Source of the DNA: Bradyrhizobium sp. WSM3983
GTDB taxonomy: Bacteria > Pseudomonadota > Alphaproteobacteria > Rhizobiales > Xanthobacteraceae
Direction: 5' to 3'
Assembly: GCF_000473045.1 (NCBI RefSeq)
Contig: NZ_AXAY01000018.1
Location: 1-64,000, forward strand
Length of the DNA stretch: 64,000 bases
Under the pieces are notes generated by a model, which was not told the origin of the DNA, made no database searches, and was given only the letters and a program-made list of their open reading frames with translations. Positions 61,566-64,000 of this stretch are shown piece by piece. The position numbers and the translations under genes are program-made. The first letter of the stretch is position 1. Each line of letters opens with the position of its first letter.

Positions 61566-62087
61566 TCAGTGCAGGAACTGGCCGCGGGCGGATTCGAGCT
61601 GGTCCGCTTGCGGCAAAGGTCGACGCGACGGCTTGATGGCCGAGGCCTGCGCGTCCAGATAGCAGGGTTTGTACATGGCCTGAAGCTGCCTGCCCCTCAG
61701 AAAGAGCATATGCGGGGTGAGGCCGCCGCGCTGGTTGATCCAGCGCTTCACCTGCGAGGGATACATCGCATAGAGCATCTGGGTCGCTTCCGCATTGGTG
61801 ACGGCGCGGCCATTGGCGCCGAAATCCCAGGCGGCGTGGAAGCCGAGCGTCGCGCTGGAGGTCACGCAGATGCGGTCGTGCGGAATGGCGCCAAGGACGA
61901 TGGTGCAGGCGGAGGCACAGAGGCCGTCGATGATGACGGTGTCGCCGGACTGGCGCAGGTCCTGGTACCTGTCGACGTAGGTTCCAATCCGGCCGCCGCG
62001 ATCATCCGCGATCCGAACCACCGCGTGAGACGCCCCCATGCAAGCGACCAGGAGAACCGCCGCAACCAATCCCGTCAGAAACTTCAT
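61566..62087 (-). CDS. Exported ClpP/crotonase-fold protein
   Basis: 173 residues: signal peptide (about 1-22, ending GASHAVV) and a ClpP/SppA-like core. VIIDGLCASACTIVLGAIP puts S59 at the nucleophile position, and LGFHAAWDFG puts H84 where the catalytic histidine lies in this fold. Two cysteines (C57, C61) flank the serine. Such secreted proteins are common in Bradyrhizobium; a protease activity is plausible but unproven. The C-terminal 30 residues are polar. Confidence 0.82.
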   Translation of the reverse strand: MKFLTGLVAAVLLVACMGASHAVVRIADDRGGRIGTYVDRYQDLRQSGDTVIIDGLCASACTIVLGAIPHDRICVTSSATLGFHAAWDFGANGRAVTNAEATQMLYAMYPSQVKRWINQRGGLTPHMLFLRGRQLQAMYKPCYLDAQASAIKPSRRPLPQADQLESARGQFLH

Positions 62088-62341
62088 TGGCCCCCGCCCC
62101 AGTCGTTTTCGAATCTGCGTGTCAGGTGGTGATGCGCGCCCCTAGCGTCTGTCGACTCTGCGGCTTTGTCTAGGCACGCGGGCTCACTCAAAACAAATTC
62201 AAATCCAGTGTTGCGTCCGCGCTGCACCAAGGCCCGCCTCAATTCCCAAAGTGGAACAAGTTAACGATGTCTTACGCGACAAGCCCTTGATCTCAGTTGC
62301 AACCGCTGGCTTCAATCCCGGGTAACTACAGGGGGGAACTC

Positions 62342-64000
62342 ATGGCCGAGCATTCGACTGAGCAGGCTGACGTCATCGTCGTCGGCGCAGGACTATCGGG
62401 ACTGGTGGCAGCGACCGAAATTGCCGATGCCGGCAAGCGCGTGATCGTGGTGGACCAGGAAGGCGAGCAGTCGCTCGGCGGCCAGGCGTTCTGGTCGTTC
62501 GGCGGATTGTTCCTGGTCGATTCGCCGGAGCAGCGCCGGCTCGGCATCAAGGACTCCTTCGACCTCGCGATGCAGGACTGGCTCGGCACCGCCGGCTTCG
62601 ACCGCGACGAGGACTTTTGGCCGCGCCAATGGGCCGAGGCCTATGTCGCATTCGCCGCCGGCGAGAAGCGCGACTGGCTGCGCGCGATGGGTCATCGCAT
62701 CTTCCCCGTGGTCGGTTGGGCCGAGCGCGGCGGCTATGATGCGATGGGCCACGGCAATTCGGTACCGCGCTTTCACGTCACCTGGGGCACCGGCCCCGGC
62801 ATCGTCGAGCCGTTCGAGCGCCGCGCGCGCGAAGCCGCCAAGAGCGGCCGGCTGATCTTCAGGTTCCGCCATCGCGTCGATGCGCTCTCGATCACCAACG
62901 GCACGGTGGACGGCGTCAGCGGCGCGATCCTCGCGCCCGACACTATCGAGCGCGGCAAGAGCTCGTCGCGCAATGTCGTCGGCGAATTTGCGCTGAAGGC
63001 GCAGGCCGTAATCGTCGCGTCCGGCGGCATCGGTGGCAATCATGATCTGGTGCGGGCGAACTGGCCGAAGCGGCTCGGCGAGCCGCCGAAATTCATGATC
63101 TCGGGCGTGCCCGAACACGTCGACGGCCGCATGATCGGCATCACCGAGAAATCGGGCGCGCGGCTGATCAATCGCGACCGCATGTGGCACTATGTCGAGG
63201 GCATCCAGAACTGGTCACCGATCTGGCCGCGCCACGGTATCCGCATCCTGCCCGGCCCGTCCTCGATGTGGTTCGACGCCACGGGCACACGGCTGCCGGC
63301 GCCGCTATTCCCGGGATCCGATACGCTCGGCCAGCTCAAATACATCATGTCCACCGGCTATGATTATTCCTGGTTCATCCTGACGCAGGCCATCATCAAG
63401 AGGGAGTTTGCGCTGTCGGGATCGGAGCAGAACCCCGATCTCACGGGCAAGAGCTGGCGCATGACCTTGCGCCGCGCCACCAACAAGGGCGCGCCGGCGC
63501 CGGTGGAGGCGTTCAAAAGCCACGGTGTCGACTTCATCGTGCGCGACAAGATCGAAGACCTCGTTGCTGCCATGAACAAGCTGGCCGGCAACGGCCTGCT
63601 CAAGCTCGATGAGATCCGGATGCAGATCGAGGCGCGCGACCGCGAGATCGCCAATCCTTACGTCAAGGATGCGCAGGTGATGAACATTCACAACGCACGG
63701 CGCTATATCGGCGACAAGCTGATCCGCACGGCCTCACCGCACAGGATTCTCGATCCGGAAAAGGGCCCGCTCATCGCGGTCAAGCTCAACATCCTCACCC
63801 GCAAGACGCTGGGCGGCTTCGAGACCGATCTCGACTCACGCGTGTTCGGCGAGGAAGGACAGATCATTCCCGGGCTCTATGCGGTCGGCGAAGCCGCCGG
63901 CTTCGGCGGCGGCGGCGTGCACGGCTATCGCTCGCTGGAGGGCACCTTTCTCGGCGGCTGCCTGTTCTCGGGGCGCAATGCGGGTCGCGCGGCGGCGAAA
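62342..64000 (+). CDS. FAD-dependent dehydrogenase (fumarate reductase/KstD-like), 3' end outside window
   Basis: The first 553 residues of a flavoprotein. FAD-binding GAGLSGLVAATEIADAGKRV (about 15-34), a long substrate domain, and the second FAD motif VGEAAGFGGGGVHGYRSLEG with GGCLFSGRNAGRAAAK at the edge. The family reduces or dehydrogenates diverse substrates (fumarate, ketosteroids); the substrate is not predicted. GGGGG lies 9 bases before ATG 62342. The gene is cut by the window end; only a short C-terminus should be missing. Confidence 0.9.
   Translation, partial: MAEHSTEQADVIVVGAGLSGLVAATEIADAGKRVIVVDQEGEQSLGGQAFWSFGGLFLVDSPEQRRLGIKDSFDLAMQDWLGTAGFDRDEDFWPRQWAEAYVAFAAGEKRDWLRAMGHRIFPVVGWAERGGYDAMGHGNSVPRFHVTWGTGPGIVEPFERRAREAAKSGRLIFRFRHRVDALSITNGTVDGVSGAILAPDTIERGKSSSRNVVGEFALKAQAVIVASGGIGGNHDLVRANWPKRLGEPPKFMISGVPEHVDGRMIGITEKSGARLINRDRMWHYVEGIQNWSPIWPRHGIRILPGPSSMWFDATGTRLPAPLFPGSDTLGQLKYIMSTGYDYSWFILTQAIIKREFALSGSEQNPDLTGKSWRMTLRRATNKGAPAPVEAFKSHGVDFIVRDKIEDLVAAMNKLAGNGLLKLDEIRMQIEARDREIANPYVKDAQVMNIHNARRYIGDKLIRTASPHRILDPEKGPLIAVKLNILTRKTLGGFETDLDSRVFGEEGQIIPGLYAVGEAAGFGGGGVHGYRSLEGTFLGGCLFSGRNAGRAAAK

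Noticed and set aside
62088..62341. Search for a tRNA in the gap before the flavoprotein (GTTCAAATCC-like stretch)
   Set aside because: No cloverleaf could be formed around AAATTCAAATCCAG; the match is a chance fragment.

Overview
The window is chromosomal DNA from an alphaproteobacterium, almost certainly Bradyrhizobium. Evidence: high GC and codon use; a separate F0 ATP synthase cluster (atpI-B-E-F'-F) with two b subunits; an aa3 oxidase cluster coxB-coxA-ctaB-small TM gene-ctaG-coxC followed by a DUF983 gene and SURF1; a class I (archaeal-type) lysyl-tRNA synthetase; a plant-type GshA; and several interspersed palindromic repeat families typical of this genus. Gene order from the cox genes to a scoI-like gene resembles what I remember of the B. 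diazoefficiens chromosome; no comparison was run.

Layout. 0-4 kb: LuxR-type response regulator, an MHS-type transporter, a YjbQ protein and an exported hypothetical. 4.3-7.1 kb: F0 ATP synthase operon with a recognisable promoter and a strong terminator. 7.3-11.4 kb (minus): exported protein, then thrC-M16 peptidase-GNAT acetyltransferase. 11.5-14.4 kb: a candidate small RNA, a response regulator divergent from a HisKA_3 sensor kinase, and an NTF2-like protein. 14.5-21 kb (minus): cytochrome c oxidase structural and assembly genes. 21.5-25.9 kb: IalB-like protein, tldD-lepB, a nucleotidyltransferase-fold protein and a PAN-domain protein. 26-28.8 kb: glutathione genes (gshA, a MarR regulator and a glutathione S-transferase broken by a 2-bp frameshift). 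28.8-35.5 kb: a beta-oxidation operon (NTF2-like, acyl-CoA dehydrogenase, thiolase, FadB-like) divergent from a PadR regulator, with palindromic operator candidates between them. 35.8-44.2 kb: a 1160-residue PodJ-like polarity protein, TauE/TIGR02186 pair, MBL-fold hydrolase, EamA transporter and LysR regulator.

44.2-52.9 kb holds the most system-like set: all four members of the DNA-ligase-associated repair group (metallophosphoesterase PdeM, Lhr-like DEXH helicase, MBL-fold exonuclease, ATP-dependent ligase). They lie as two divergent pairs separated by a periplasmic binding protein and a methyltransferase. The ligase carries an in-frame palindromic repeat that adds a low-complexity insert of about 70 residues ahead of its catalytic domain. 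53-64 kb: small membrane protein, MATE exporter, pyrD-DUF952, an S24-like regulator lacking its catalytic serine, lysyl-tRNA synthetase, an amino-acid binding protein, scoI with a small TM partner, a secreted ClpP-like protein, and a flavoprotein dehydrogenase cut by the window edge.

No rRNA, tRNA, CRISPR array, prophage or insertion sequence was recognised. Intergenic DNA is rich in hairpin-ended repeats of at least six families.
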